Below are positions 55,824-64,000 of a DNA stretch of 64,000 nt, piece by piece. Under the pieces are notes generated by a model. That model worked only from the letters and a program-made list of their open reading frames with translations, ran no database searches and had not been told where the DNA came from. The translations under genes were made by a program, and so were the position numbers. The DNA is from Bacillus sp. CH140a_4T (lineage in GTDB: Bacteria; Bacillota; Bacilli; Bacillales; Bacillaceae_G): NCBI RefSeq assembly GCF_008923725.1, contig NZ_WBPF01000016.1:648189-712188 (forward strand). The letters are read 5' to 3'. Each line of letters begins with the position of its first letter. Position 1 is the first letter of the stretch.

Positions 55824-56709
55824 ATATACACCGGCCATTTTATGCGGAGTAATAGCGGGTACAGTAACGAGAGTGCTAATGCTCCGGACAGATACGCGTC
55901 AATATCCGACGAGGCTCCACGGGAAAATTATTCACGTTGCGATGGGGTTAATTGCAGCGGCTTTAGGAGCGATTGCGATTCCGTCGATTTTGAAAAAAGA
56001 TTTTTCTGCTATTACATTTCTTACATTAGCAGCAACACAGTTTCGTGATGTGCGTAATATGGAAAGAAATACCCTTCAACAATTAGATGGATATGAGCTC
56101 GTACCGCGTGGAAATACATATATTGAAGGGATTGCATTAGTTTTTGAAAGTCGCAACTATTTGGCGATGTTAACGTCGTTTGCAACGACGTTTGCGTATA
56201 TAGGGTTCCGTTCATGGATTGCAGGAGTAATTATGGCTATCATCGCATTTATTATCGCGAAAAAATTAATGTCTGGCAAAAGGTTACATGATCTTGTTGA
56301 TATCGAGCATGTTCCACTTCGTTTTGAAGGAGCGGGGCTGTATATTGATAATATTTACATTATGAATATTGGATTGCCAGCAAGGCAAGAGGAAATTATG
56401 AAATATGGAATGGGCTTTATTTTAAGGCCGAAAACAATTGATGCGATGGTGACAATCTCAAACTTAGGACAACGACAAGCTATTTTACATGATGTTTCTG
56501 TTGCTTTAGGGATTTATAGAGATTCTGGTACGCCAGCGCTTGTGCCGTTAGCAAAGCGTGATTTAGAAGATGGTAGGGTTGGGATTTTTGTCTTGCCACA
56601 AGATCAAGATGCAGAAAAAGCGATAGGTGTCATAGGGAATGTGCCGACGTTAGAAAGTGCTGTTCATATGTCATCGGAAGCCCCGAAAGGAAGGGGAGAT
56701 AAAAGATGA
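55816..56709 (+). CDS. yphB: YIEGIA-domain membrane protein (YphB type)
   Basis: 297 residues. The family-naming motif is in GNTYIEGIALVFE (about residue 98). Membrane helices at about 5-20, 35-60, 115-150; the C-terminal half (about 165-285) is soluble with EEIMKYGMGFILRPKTIDAMVTISN. The family is found in spore-forming Firmicutes; a relation to the sporulation-linked SeaA/YphB of B. subtilis is from memory. Overlaps both neighbours (8 and 4 bases), so it is translationally coupled to yphA and to its small partner. Confidence 0.8.
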   Translation: MTEYTPAILCGVIAGTVTRVLMLRTDTRQYPTRLHGKIIHVAMGLIAAALGAIAIPSILKKDFSAITFLTLAATQFRDVRNMERNTLQQLDGYELVPRGNTYIEGIALVFESRNYLAMLTSFATTFAYIGFRSWIAGVIMAIIAFIIAKKLMSGKRLHDLVDIEHVPLRFEGAGLYIDNIYIMNIGLPARQEEIMKYGMGFILRPKTIDAMVTISNLGQRQAILHDVSVALGIYRDSGTPALVPLAKRDLEDGRVGIFVLPQDQDAEKAIGVIGNVPTLESAVHMSSEAPKGRGDKR

Positions 56710-56891
56710 TGTTAGAAAGTGTAATTCTCGCGGTTATTACAACAACACCGGATAAATTTGCTGGTGGTGCCCCTTTGTTTACTTGTGAATCGACAGATGA
56801 ATTAGAATTTGTTGCAAATAATTTAGAGGCAATTTTAGATGGTATTGCGCATCGCTTACAAGAGAATGTATATATTATTGTGAAACATTAG
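56706..56891 (+). CDS. Small partner protein of the YIEGIA family (capping subunit)
   Basis: 61 residues, soluble: MMLESVILAVITTTPDKFAG GAPLFTCESTDELEFVANNL pattern, then a C-terminal helix and strand. The ATGA overlap with the YIEGIA gene and the short length fit what protein family lists call the capping complex subunit for YIEGIA. Biochemical role unknown. Confidence 0.7.
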   Translation: MMLESVILAVITTTPDKFAGGAPLFTCESTDELEFVANNLEAILDGIAHRLQENVYIIVKH

Positions 56892-56949
56892 TAACGTGTG
56901 GTATAATGTGAGGTGTTTTGATACGCTGAGAAATATTCTGGAATGCAAA

Positions 56950-56977
56950 TCCCTTCTTGCACAAAGAAGGGTTTTTT
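56950..56977 (+). terminator. Terminator before der
   Basis: CCCTTCTT / AAGAAGGG, 8-bp stem, short loop, TTTTTT. Confidence 0.8.
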
Positions 56978-57015
56978 ACATAATAAACAGAAGCAAGTTG
57001 AAAGGATGAAAGTAT

Positions 57016-58326
57016 ATGCCGAAACCAGTAATAGCAATAGTAGGCCGCCCGAACGTAGGAAAATCTACTATTTTCAATAGAATTGTTGGAGAAAGAGTTT
57101 CAATCGTAGAAGATATACCAGGTATAACGCGAGACCGTATTTATAGTGCGGGAGAATGGTTAAATCATGAGTTTAACATTATTGATACAGGTGGAATTGA
57201 TATTGGAGACGAGCCGTTCTTGACACAAATTCGTCAACAAGCGGAAGTAGCGATTGATGAAGCGGATGTTATCATTTTTATGACGAATGGTCGCGATGGT
57301 GTAACTGCAGCAGATGAAGAAGTTGCTAAAATTTTATATCGTTCTAAAAAACCAATTGTACTTGCGGTAAATAAGGTTGATAATCCAGAAATGCGTAGTG
57401 ATATTTATGATTTTTATGCATTAGGATTTGGTGAGCCATTCCCGATTTCAGGTACACACGGTTTAGGACTTGGTGATTTGTTAGATGAAGCTGCAAATCA
57501 TTTTCCAAAGATTGAAGAAGAAGCGTATGACGATGAAACAATCCGTTTCTCTTTAATTGGACGTCCAAATGTAGGGAAATCATCACTTGTAAATGCACTT
57601 CTTGGGCAAGAACGTGTAATTGTAAGTAATATAGCGGGAACGACACGTGATGCTGTTGATACACCATATAGTAAAGATGGTCAAGATTATGTAATCATCG
57701 ATACAGCTGGTATGCGTAAAAAAGGGAAAGTATACGAAAGCACAGAAAAGTATAGTGTACTTCGTGCACTTAGAGCAATTGAACGTTCTGACGTTGTTTT
57801 AGTTGTTTTAGACGGAGAAGAAGGTATTATTGAACAGGATAAAAAAATCGCTGGATATGCTCATGATTCAGGACGTGCTGTTATTATCGTCGTAAACAAA
57901 TGGGATGCAGTGAAAAAAGATGAAAAAACAATGAAAGCATTTGAAGAAAACATCCGTGCTCATTTCCAATTTTTAGAGTACGCACCGATTGTATTCTTAT
58001 CTGCGAAAACGAAAAAACGTACACAAACATTATTACCAGTTATTAATGAAGTAAATGAAAGCCATAGTATCCGTATTCAAACGAACGTATTAAATGATGT
58101 AATTATGGATGCGGTAGCGATGAATCCAACACCAACTCATAATGGTAGCCGTCTGAAAATCTTCTATGCGACACAGGTTGCGGTAAAACCACCAACATTT
58201 GTTATATTTGTAAACGATACAGAATTAATGCACTTTTCATATGAGCGCTTCTTAAAGAATCGTTTACGTGAAGCTTTCGGTTTTGTAGGAACACCGATTC
58301 ACATTATCGCTAGAGCAAGAGACTAA
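57016..58326 (+). CDS. der: Ribosome biogenesis GTPase Der (EngA)
   Basis: 436 residues. Two tandem G domains: [16 protein letters not shown] with DTGG, NKVD (first), and [16 protein letters not shown] with [14 protein letters not shown] (second). A C-terminal KH-like domain (about 350-436) follows. Essential for 50S subunit assembly. RBS GAAAGGATG. Confidence 0.97.
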   Translation: MPKPVIAIVGRPNVGKSTIFNRIVGERVSIVEDIPGITRDRIYSAGEWLNHEFNIIDTGGIDIGDEPFLTQIRQQAEVAIDEADVIIFMTNGRDGVTAADEEVAKILYRSKKPIVLAVNKVDNPEMRSDIYDFYALGFGEPFPISGTHGLGLGDLLDEAANHFPKIEEEAYDDETIRFSLIGRPNVGKSSLVNALLGQERVIVSNIAGTTRDAVDTPYSKDGQDYVIIDTAGMRKKGKVYESTEKYSVLRALRAIERSDVVLVVLDGEEGIIEQDKKIAGYAHDSGRAVIIVVNKWDAVKKDEKTMKAFEENIRAHFQFLEYAPIVFLSAKTKKRTQTLLPVINEVNESHSIRIQTNVLNDVIMDAVAMNPTPTHNGSRLKIFYATQVAVKPPTFVIFVNDTELMHFSYERFLKNRLREAFGFVGTPIHIIARARD

Positions 58327-58344
58327 TGGAGAGGATGTGATTTT

Positions 58345-59367
58345 ATGACAAAAATCACAGTAATAGGAGCAGGTAGCTGGGGAACAGCGTTAGCGATGGT
58401 ATTAGCTGACAATGGACATGATGTACGTATTTGGGGAAATCGTTCTGAACTTATGGATGAGATTAATACCAAACATGAGAATAGTCGATACCTTCCAGGA
58501 ATTACATTGCCAAGCACAATCGTAGCCTACTCTTCTTTAGAAGAAGCATTAGTAGATGTAAATGTAGTACTTCTTGTAGTACCAACGAAAGCGTATAGAG
58601 AAGTATTACAAGATATGAAGAAATATGTAGCGGGTCCGACTACTTGGATTCATGCAAGTAAAGGAATTGAACCTGGTACGTCAAAACGTATTTCGGAAGT
58701 GATTGAGGAAGAAATTCCAGAGGACTTAATTAAAGATGTTGTTGTACTGTCTGGACCGAGTCATGCTGAAGAAGTTGGTTTACGTCAAGCGACAACTGTT
58801 ACGTCTGCAGCAAAGCGTATGGAAGCGGCTGAGGAAGTACAAGATTTGTTTATGAATAGTTACTTCCGTGTATACACAAATCCAGATATCGTTGGAGTTG
58901 AACTTGGTGGTGCGTTAAAAAATATTATCGCGTTAGCTGCTGGGATAACTGATGGTCTTGGATTAGGTGATAATGCGAAAGCGGCACTAATGACACGTGG
59001 TTTAACAGAGATCGCTCGCTTAGGAAGAAAAATGGGCGGAAATCCGTTAACGTTTGCTGGTCTAACTGGTATGGGAGACTTAATTGTAACTTGTACAAGT
59101 GTTCATAGCCGAAATTGGCGCGCGGGTAATTTACTTGGAAAAGGGCACTCTTTAGAAGAAGTGTTAGAAAGCATGGGTATGGTTGTGGAAGGTGTAAGAA
59201 CAACGAAAGCTGCTCATGAATTGGCAGAGAAAATGGAAGTGGAAATGCCGATTACAGCTGCTTTATATGACGTGCTATTTAATGGGAATAATGTAAAAGA
59301 TGCAGTAGGCTCATTAATGGGGCGTGTTCGAAAACACGAAGTAGAAGCTATACCTGATTTACTTTAA
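58345..59367 (+). CDS. gpsA: Glycerol-3-phosphate dehydrogenase [NAD(P)+]
   Basis: 340 residues. NAD(P) site VIGAGSWGTALAMVLADNGH; substrate motifs SGPSHAEEV, GALKNIIALAAGI and KAALMTRGLTEI including the catalytic lysine region. Reduces dihydroxyacetone phosphate to sn-glycerol 3-phosphate for phospholipids. 18 bases after der, same operon. Confidence 0.97.
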   Translation: MTKITVIGAGSWGTALAMVLADNGHDVRIWGNRSELMDEINTKHENSRYLPGITLPSTIVAYSSLEEALVDVNVVLLVVPTKAYREVLQDMKKYVAGPTTWIHASKGIEPGTSKRISEVIEEEIPEDLIKDVVVLSGPSHAEEVGLRQATTVTSAAKRMEAAEEVQDLFMNSYFRVYTNPDIVGVELGGALKNIIALAAGITDGLGLGDNAKAALMTRGLTEIARLGRKMGGNPLTFAGLTGMGDLIVTCTSVHSRNWRAGNLLGKGHSLEEVLESMGMVVEGVRTTKAAHELAEKMEVEMPITAALYDVLFNGNNVKDAVGSLMGRVRKHEVEAIPDLL

Positions 59368-59369
59368 AG

Positions 59370-59409
59370 AAAAGCGACAGAAGTACAATTGTACTTCTGT
59401 CGCTTTTTA
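59370..59409 (+). terminator. Terminator after gpsA
   Basis: AAAAGCGACAGAAGTAC / GTACTTCTGTCGCTTTT around AATT, a perfect 17-bp stem. Confidence 0.9.
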
Positions 59410-59482
59410 TTTGTTTGGGTCTTTTCACCATTTTTTTATTTTTGCATAGGATGAAGAGTAACTTGAGGAGAGGGTGAAAAGA

Positions 59483-59734
59483 ATGGATAATAACATTTTT
59501 AATAACATTGAAAAAGAAGCGAAAGTGAATAAAGAAGATATTTTTAAATTAGCATCATCTGTACAAAATGCGAATTTACGTGATGAGACTGTGCTTCGTC
59601 AATTGATTCATCAAGTGGCTCTTATGGCAGGACGTGAAGTGCCAAAAGAACAAGAGGATCAAATTGTAAAAGCGATTATTAACAATAATATGCCAGCAGA
59701 TTTTGGCTCGTTAAGCAAAATGTTTAAAAAATAA
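59483..59734 (+). CDS. Stage VI sporulation protein F family
   Basis: 83 residues from ATG 59483, with GAGAGGGTG upstream. All helical: NIFNNIEKEAKVNKEDIFKLASSVQNANL, then LRQLIHQVALMAGREVPKEQEDQIVKAI and NNMPADFGSLSKMF, the SpoVIF pattern. In B. subtilis SpoVIF (YjcC) is needed for late coat assembly and spore resistance. Lies in the gpsA-spoIVA interval. Confidence 0.75.
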   Translation: MDNNIFNNIEKEAKVNKEDIFKLASSVQNANLRDETVLRQLIHQVALMAGREVPKEQEDQIVKAIINNNMPADFGSLSKMFKK

Positions 59735-59816
59735 AATATGAGAAACAAAGAGTTTGTAGATTGCATATGATAGCCATGAAAGTATTGGAATAGAGCTGTT
59801 TTGGGCATATTTGGTC

Positions 59817-59851
59817 AACCGAAGCGAGAGGATACACTCGCTTCGGTTTTT
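59817..59851 (+). terminator. Rho-independent terminator
   Basis: AACCGAAGCGAG / CTCGCTTCGGTT, a perfect 12-bp stem with 8-base loop and T run. Confidence 0.9.
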
Positions 59852-60002
59852 ATGTTTATGGAGACTAGTGGAAAATACTGAAAAACCTATTGATTACAGT
59901 TACATATTCGCAATTTGCAGTAAAATGTTCTTTTTGTATTTGTTTAAAGATTTTAATTTGTTAAAATAGTATAAAAATAGATTAATAAAAAGGGGTGTGT
60001 AT

Positions 60003-60206
60003 ATGTCGGAAGGGCTTATAAAAATGTGGTTTGCTTTAGGGGCAATTGGATTTATGTTTTTTGCAGTAAGTTTTATTTTGCTAAGCAGATATAAAATAAA
60101 GAATAAAATTTTGAAAGGGATTACAGCTTTGGTAGCCTACACCCTTATGGTTGTGTCAGGAATTGTTATTTTTCTTGTTGTATTTAGTGGACCTGTACAG
60201 CAGTAA
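60003..60206 (+). CDS. yphE: YphE family (DUF2768) small membrane protein
   Basis: 67 residues from ATG 60003 after AAAAGGGG. Two membrane helices (about 7-28 and 39-61) linked by the basic loop SRYKIKNKILKG. Matches yphE of B. subtilis by size, topology and location between gpsA and yphF. Function unknown. Confidence 0.8.
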   Translation: MSEGLIKMWFALGAIGFMFFAVSFILLSRYKIKNKILKGITALVAYTLMVVSGIVIFLVVFSGPVQQ

Positions 60207-60269
60207 AGGGAATGGTCTCGAAAATGCTACATACGGAGTAAGTTATATTAGTATGAAAGGTGATTGCTA

Positions 60270-60983
60270 GTGAAAAAAGTCCATATTATTTTAATATTTT
60301 GTTGTATGAGCCTTTTAACAGGATGTCTGTATCCGAAAGAAAATATGAAACAAAATGCTGTTCCTTATGAAGATCAGCTACAGGTCGTTCAAAAAGCTGT
60401 TGCGACATTTAAGGAGCAAAATGGTGGGATATTGCCAATTAAGACGCGGGATATGAATACGCCTATTTATCAAAAGTATCCAATCGATTTTCAAAAGATT
60501 GCTCCGCGTTACATACAAGAAGCGCCAGGGAACGCGTATGAAAGCGGAGGAGTATATCAATACGTATTAATAGACGTTGAAACAAACCCGACAGTAAAGT
60601 TAATTGATGTTAGGATGGCTGAACAAATTCAGCAGTTATCATTAAAGCTTCGGATGTATCGGGATGAACATCAATATCCACCTTTTAAAAAGATAATTTC
60701 AGATGGAGTGTATGAATTAGATTTCAAAAAACTAGGATATAAAGATGTACCGCAAGTGACAAGTCCGTATTCTGGTAAAGGGCTTCCGTTTGTAATCAAT
60801 GAAAAGGGAGAAGTTTTTGTTGATTATAGAATCGATTTATATGAAGCGTTGAAAAAAAATGAAGGGCAATTTAAGGAGGGAGAAGATATTCGGAATATAC
60901 TTTCGAAAGATTCTCCATTTGTACCTGCGTATTCTTTACCGTATACGGTAAAGAATGGAGAACCAATTTTTTTAAAATCATAA
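60270..60983 (+). CDS. yphF: YphF family lipoprotein
   Basis: 237 residues from GTG 60270 with AAAGGTGA upstream. Lipobox LLTGC near residue 19, so it is lipid-anchored outside the membrane. The mature part repeats a periodic pattern (VVQKAVATFKEQNGGILPIKT and LSLKLRMYRDEHQYPPFKKI) suggesting two similar helical-strand units. Position before spoIVA matches yphF. Function unknown. Confidence 0.8.
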   Translation: MKKVHIILIFCCMSLLTGCLYPKENMKQNAVPYEDQLQVVQKAVATFKEQNGGILPIKTRDMNTPIYQKYPIDFQKIAPRYIQEAPGNAYESGGVYQYVLIDVETNPTVKLIDVRMAEQIQQLSLKLRMYRDEHQYPPFKKIISDGVYELDFKKLGYKDVPQVTSPYSGKGLPFVINEKGEVFVDYRIDLYEALKKNEGQFKEGEDIRNILSKDSPFVPAYSLPYTVKNGEPIFLKS

Positions 60984-60989
60984 GTCATG

Positions 60990-61031
60990 AACCTTTCTTT
61001 TAGTGAATAAGTTCTAGAAGAAAGGTTTTTT
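60990..61031 (+). terminator. Terminator after yphF
   Basis: AACCTTTCTT / AAGAAAGGTT with an inner imperfect stem, then TTTTTT. Confidence 0.8.
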
Positions 61032-61225
61032 ATGTTACACAACTTACGATGCAAACAAAAGGTATTTTTTAATAGTCATATGAAATTGGACAAAATTATA
61101 TGATATATTGTCCGAACTTCTAGAATACCATTATATTATATCAGATATTATAGACAACGTTAGAGAAGGTATTAGTTGACTATAAACGTGGAATTATTCC
61201 CAAAAATATTGAGGGAGGGAATCAC

Positions 61226-62704
61226 TTGGAAAAGGTAGATATTTTTAAAGATATTGCGGAACGCACAGGCGGTGATATTTATTTTGGAGTTGTAGGAGCT
61301 GTTCGAACAGGGAAATCAACATTCATTAAAAAATTTATGGAACTTGTAGTTATTCCTAATATTGAGAATGAGTCTGACCGTCAAAGGGCGCAGGATGAAC
61401 TGCCTCAAAGTGCTGCTGGTCGTACAATTATGACGACGGAACCGAAGTTTGTTCCAAACCAAGCGGTTTCTATCGAAGTAGATGAAGGTCTTGAAGTGAA
61501 TATTCGATTGGTAGATTGCGTTGGATATACAGTTCCAGGAGCAAAAGGCTATGAAGATGAGAATGGCCCGCGCATGATTAATACTCCTTGGTATGAAGAA
61601 CCTATTCCATTCCATGAAGCTGCAGAAATCGGCACACGTAAAGTAATTCAAGAACATTCAACGATTGGTGTTGTAATTACAACAGATGGAACGATTGGTG
61701 AAATTCCAAGAAGAGATTATATAGAGGCAGAAGAACGCGTCGTAAATGAGTTAAAAGAAGTCGGAAAACCTTTCATTATGATCATCAACACTGTACAGCC
61801 GTATCATCCAGATACAGAGCAATTGCGCCAAAGTTTATCTGAAGAATATGATATCCCAGTCATTGCGATGAGTGTCGAAAGTTTAAGAGAAACAGATGTG
61901 TACAATGTACTTCGAGAGGCGTTATTTGAGTTCCCTGTTTTAGAAGTGAATGTGAACCTTCCGAGCTGGGTAATGGTGTTAAATGAAGGGCATTGGTTAC
62001 GCCAAAGTTATCAAGAAGCTGTTCAAGAGACTGTTAAGGATATAAAACGTCTTCGTGATGTGGACCGTGTCGTGTGGCAGTTTAGTCAGTATGAATTTAT
62101 TGATCGAGCGAGCCTAGCTGGCATTGATATGGGGCAAGGCGTAGCAGAAATTGATTTATATGCACCAGATGAATTATATGATCAAATTTTAAAAGAAGTA
62201 GTAGGAGTGGAAATTCGAGGGAAAGATCATTTATTGAAGCTTATGCTCGATTTATCCCATGCGAAAATAGAATACGATCAAGTGGCGGATGCCCTGCGTA
62301 TGGTAAAGCAAACAGGATATGGTGTAGCGGCGCCTGCGTTAGCTGATATGAGCTTAGATGAGCCAGAAATTATTCGTCACGGTTCAAGGTTTGGTGTGAA
62401 ATTAAAAGCTGTAGCTCCGTCTATTCATATGATTAAAGTAGATGTGGAGTCTACGTTTGAGCCAATCATTGGTACTGAAAAGCAAAGTGAAGAATTAGTT
62501 CGTTATTTAATGCAAGATTTTGAAGATGATCCATTATCAATTTGGAATTCTGACATATTTGGACGTTCGCTTAGCTCTATTGTTCGAGAAGGCATTCAGG
62601 CGAAACTATCTTTAATGCCAGAAAATGCGAGATATAAATTAAAAGAAACGCTAGAAAGAATTATTAATGAAGGATCTGGCGGATTAATTGCGATTATATT
62701 ATAA
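61226..62704 (+). CDS. spoIVA: Stage IV sporulation protein A, spore coat morphogenetic ATPase
   Basis: 492 residues, start TTG after GAGGGAGGG. P-loop GAVRTGKSTFIKKFM near residue 25 and DCVGYTVPGAKGYED as the Walker B-like region; it hydrolyses ATP to polymerise on the forespore surface and found the basement layer of the coat. The C-terminal end (SGGLIAIIL) fits the membrane/SpoVM-binding tip. Expected under sigma-E; the 190-base upstream gap should contain that promoter, which I could not assign. Confidence 0.97.
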   Translation: MEKVDIFKDIAERTGGDIYFGVVGAVRTGKSTFIKKFMELVVIPNIENESDRQRAQDELPQSAAGRTIMTTEPKFVPNQAVSIEVDEGLEVNIRLVDCVGYTVPGAKGYEDENGPRMINTPWYEEPIPFHEAAEIGTRKVIQEHSTIGVVITTDGTIGEIPRRDYIEAEERVVNELKEVGKPFIMIINTVQPYHPDTEQLRQSLSEEYDIPVIAMSVESLRETDVYNVLREALFEFPVLEVNVNLPSWVMVLNEGHWLRQSYQEAVQETVKDIKRLRDVDRVVWQFSQYEFIDRASLAGIDMGQGVAEIDLYAPDELYDQILKEVVGVEIRGKDHLLKLMLDLSHAKIEYDQVADALRMVKQTGYGVAAPALADMSLDEPEIIRHGSRFGVKLKAVAPSIHMIKVDVESTFEPIIGTEKQSEELVRYLMQDFEDDPLSIWNSDIFGRSLSSIVREGIQAKLSLMPENARYKLKETLERIINEGSGGLIAIIL

Positions 62705-62705
62705 G

Positions 62706-62738
62706 AAAAAATCCCTCTCATCGTAGAGGGATTTTTTT
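62706..62738 (+). terminator. Terminator after spoIVA
   Basis: AAAAAATCCCTCT / AGAGGGATTTTTT, perfect stem with a short loop and seven T residues. Confidence 0.9.
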
Positions 62739-63002
62739 GATTTTCGCGTATGAAATAGAAAAATAAACAGTCATTATCTAATATATTGTTGTAAATTGTC
62801 AAGTTTCATCAGATTTTCACATTTTAAGAGTAAGAATTTCCTTAAAAATATTGAATTATAAAGGAGAATCGTATAATATAGGCGTTGATAATGATTTATC
62901 TACATCTTTGTAGTATAGAATTTGCAAAAATTGCCTACAAATGAAAGTAAGACTCATTTTATGATCATTATACAGTCTTATCTTTGGGAGGAGGTGAATG
63001 GC

Positions 63003-63275
63003 ATGAACAAGACAGATTTAATCAATGCTGTTGCAGAAGCAAGTTCCCTTTCTAAAAAGGACGCAACAAAAGCAGTAGACGCTGTTTTTGATTCTATCTT
63101 AGAAGCTTTAAAACAAGGTGATAAAGTACAACTGATCGGATTCGGTAACTTCGAAGTTCGTGAGCGTGCGGCTCGTAAAGGTCGTAACCCACAAACAGGT
63201 GAGGAGATTGAAATCGCTGCAAGTAAAGTACCTGCATTCAAACCTGGTAAAGCGTTAAAAGATGCGGTTAAATAA
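63003..63275 (+). CDS. hbs: HU-family DNA-binding protein
   Basis: 90 residues from ATG 63003, behind GGAGGAGGTG. Classic [43 protein letters not shown] (DNA-binding arm) and a final [13 protein letters not shown]. Dimeric nucleoid protein that bends DNA without sequence preference. Position between spoIVA and folE as in B. subtilis hbs. Confidence 0.97.
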   Translation: MNKTDLINAVAEASSLSKKDATKAVDAVFDSILEALKQGDKVQLIGFGNFEVRERAARKGRNPQTGEEIEIAASKVPAFKPGKALKDAVK

Positions 63276-63294
63276 TCCTTACATATTAACAGGG

Positions 63295-63328
63295 AAGAAG
63301 AGTTTCCTTTTTGGAAACTCTTCTTTTT
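63295..63328 (+). terminator. Terminator after hbs
   Basis: AAGAAGAGTTTCC / GGAAACTCTTCTT with a 5-base loop and TTTTT. Confidence 0.9.
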
Positions 63329-63395
63329 GCTTTTAAAAACATAAATATGCTAGAATGTGTTCGTATCACTTTTAGGTTTTCGGGAGGGCTAGCGG

Positions 63396-63965
63396 ATGGC
63401 AAAAGTTAATTTAGAACAAATTGAGCATGCAGTACGCCTTATTTTAGAGGCAATCGGAGATGACCCAAATCGTGAGGGAGTACTTGATACACCAAAGCGT
63501 GTTGCGAAAATGTACGCAGAAGTGTTCTCAGGTATGCATGAAGATCCGAAAGAACATTTACATAAAGTGTTCGGAGAAGATCACGAGGAGCTTGTATTAG
63601 TAAAAGATATACCGTTTTATTCGATGTGTGAGCATCATTTAGTTCCATTCTATGGAGTTGCTCACGTTGCATATATTCCGCAAGGCGGAAAAGTGACAGG
63701 GTTAAGTAAATTAGCTCGCACTGTAGATACAATTGCACGTCGTCCACAACTACAAGAACGTATTACATCAACAGTAGCGAACTCTATTATGGAAGTACTA
63801 GAGCCGCATGGTGTAATGGTAGTAGTAGAAGCGGAACATATGTGCATGACGATGCGTGGCGTGAAAAAGCCAGGCGCGAAAACAGTAACAACAGCAGTAC
63901 GTGGTGTGCTAGAAAATGATGCTGCGGCACGTAGTGAAATTTTATCTTTTATTAAAACGAAGTAA
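63396..63965 (+). CDS. folE: GTP cyclohydrolase I (MtrA)
   Basis: 189 residues. Zinc ligands in [12 protein letters not shown] and the later Cys of [23 protein letters not shown] and [10 protein letters not shown] complete the active site. Converts GTP to dihydroneopterin triphosphate, first step of folate synthesis. In B. subtilis folE (mtrA) is followed by mtrB, which would lie beyond the window; a terminator intervenes here. RBS GGGAGGG. Confidence 0.97.
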   Translation: MAKVNLEQIEHAVRLILEAIGDDPNREGVLDTPKRVAKMYAEVFSGMHEDPKEHLHKVFGEDHEELVLVKDIPFYSMCEHHLVPFYGVAHVAYIPQGGKVTGLSKLARTVDTIARRPQLQERITSTVANSIMEVLEPHGVMVVVEAEHMCMTMRGVKKPGAKTVTTAVRGVLENDAAARSEILSFIKTK

Positions 63966-64000
63966 AGAAAAGTGGGAAACTGCTTTTCTTTTTTTTTTTT
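63964..64000 (+). terminator. Terminator after folE
   Basis: AAAGAAAAG / CTTTTCTTT around TGGGAAACTG, followed by a long T run to the window edge. Confidence 0.75.

Noticed and set aside
62889-62906. Fur-like sequence TGATAATGATTTATC before hbs
   Set aside because: The right half is out of register with the Fur consensus, leaving too few matches.

Overview
The window is chromosomal DNA of a Bacillus cereus group bacterium (B. cereus, B. anthracis or B. thuringiensis). The evidence is a low G+C content, strong purine-rich ribosome binding sites, frequent TTG and GTG starts, many sporulation genes (spmA, spmB, dacB, spoIVA, a SpoVIF-like gene, ypzI), a BclA-type collagen-like exosporium gene, and long gene order shared with B. 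subtilis: ypuI-dacB-spmAB-rluB-resABCDE, fer-ypbB-recS-ypbD-ypbE-ypbG-ypbH-gudB-ypdA, and ypfB-cmk-rpsA-fni-yphA-yphB-der-gpsA-yphE-yphF-spoIVA-hbs-folE. From memory of gene order it resembles the B. anthracis region around BA1478 to BA1532; this was not checked by search.

Region by region. 1-8.5 kb: start of a T-box-controlled branched-chain amino acid carrier, a methyltransferase, small membrane proteins and lipoproteins, an M50 protease, flavohemoglobin hmp with an Fnr/Crp-type operator and a converging short Crp/Fnr-like regulator, and a TauE/SafE exporter. 8.5-12.5 kb: a Pit-type phosphate transporter with its DUF47 partner, divergent from a bifunctional penicillin-binding protein. 12.6-20 kb is the most variable part: a frameshifted BclA-like gene, a PAS histidine kinase probably feeding the sporulation phosphorelay, a DUF72 protein, an iron-regulated candidate small RNA, an orphan ribbon-helix-helix protein, a catalytically doubtful tyrosine recombinase and an orphan membrane histidine kinase. 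20-24 kb: deoD, an anchored extracytoplasmic protein and mprF. 24-36 kb: ypuI, an extended superoxide dismutase, dacB-spmA-spmB, rluB, and the resABC cytochrome c maturation genes followed by resDE, the regulators of oxygen-limited respiration. 36-39.3 kb: cobalamin adenosyltransferase, an M23/LysM protein, and riboflavin transporter ribU behind an FMN riboswitch. 39.3-50 kb: ferredoxin with a Fur-controlled promoter, recS, a MecA-type adaptor, gudB with two cre-like sites, a small membrane protein behind LexA-like boxes, an amidase, and ypdA (bacillithiol redox). 50-64 kb: core housekeeping and sporulation genes.

The best candidates for something undescribed are regulatory. A minus-strand transcript at about 16716-16829 has a promoter with a Fur box between and over its core elements, two C-rich single-stranded segments and its own terminator, much like the iron-sparing RNA FsrA. 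The same promoter layout drives ferredoxin. Other candidates are the LexA-like boxes in front of a small membrane protein, a perfect terminator-like hairpin inside fni, an 11-bp-period PhoP-like repeat array before the phosphate transporter, and a 24-bp perfect palindrome before rpsA. No rRNA, tRNA, CRISPR array, intact insertion sequence or prophage was seen.
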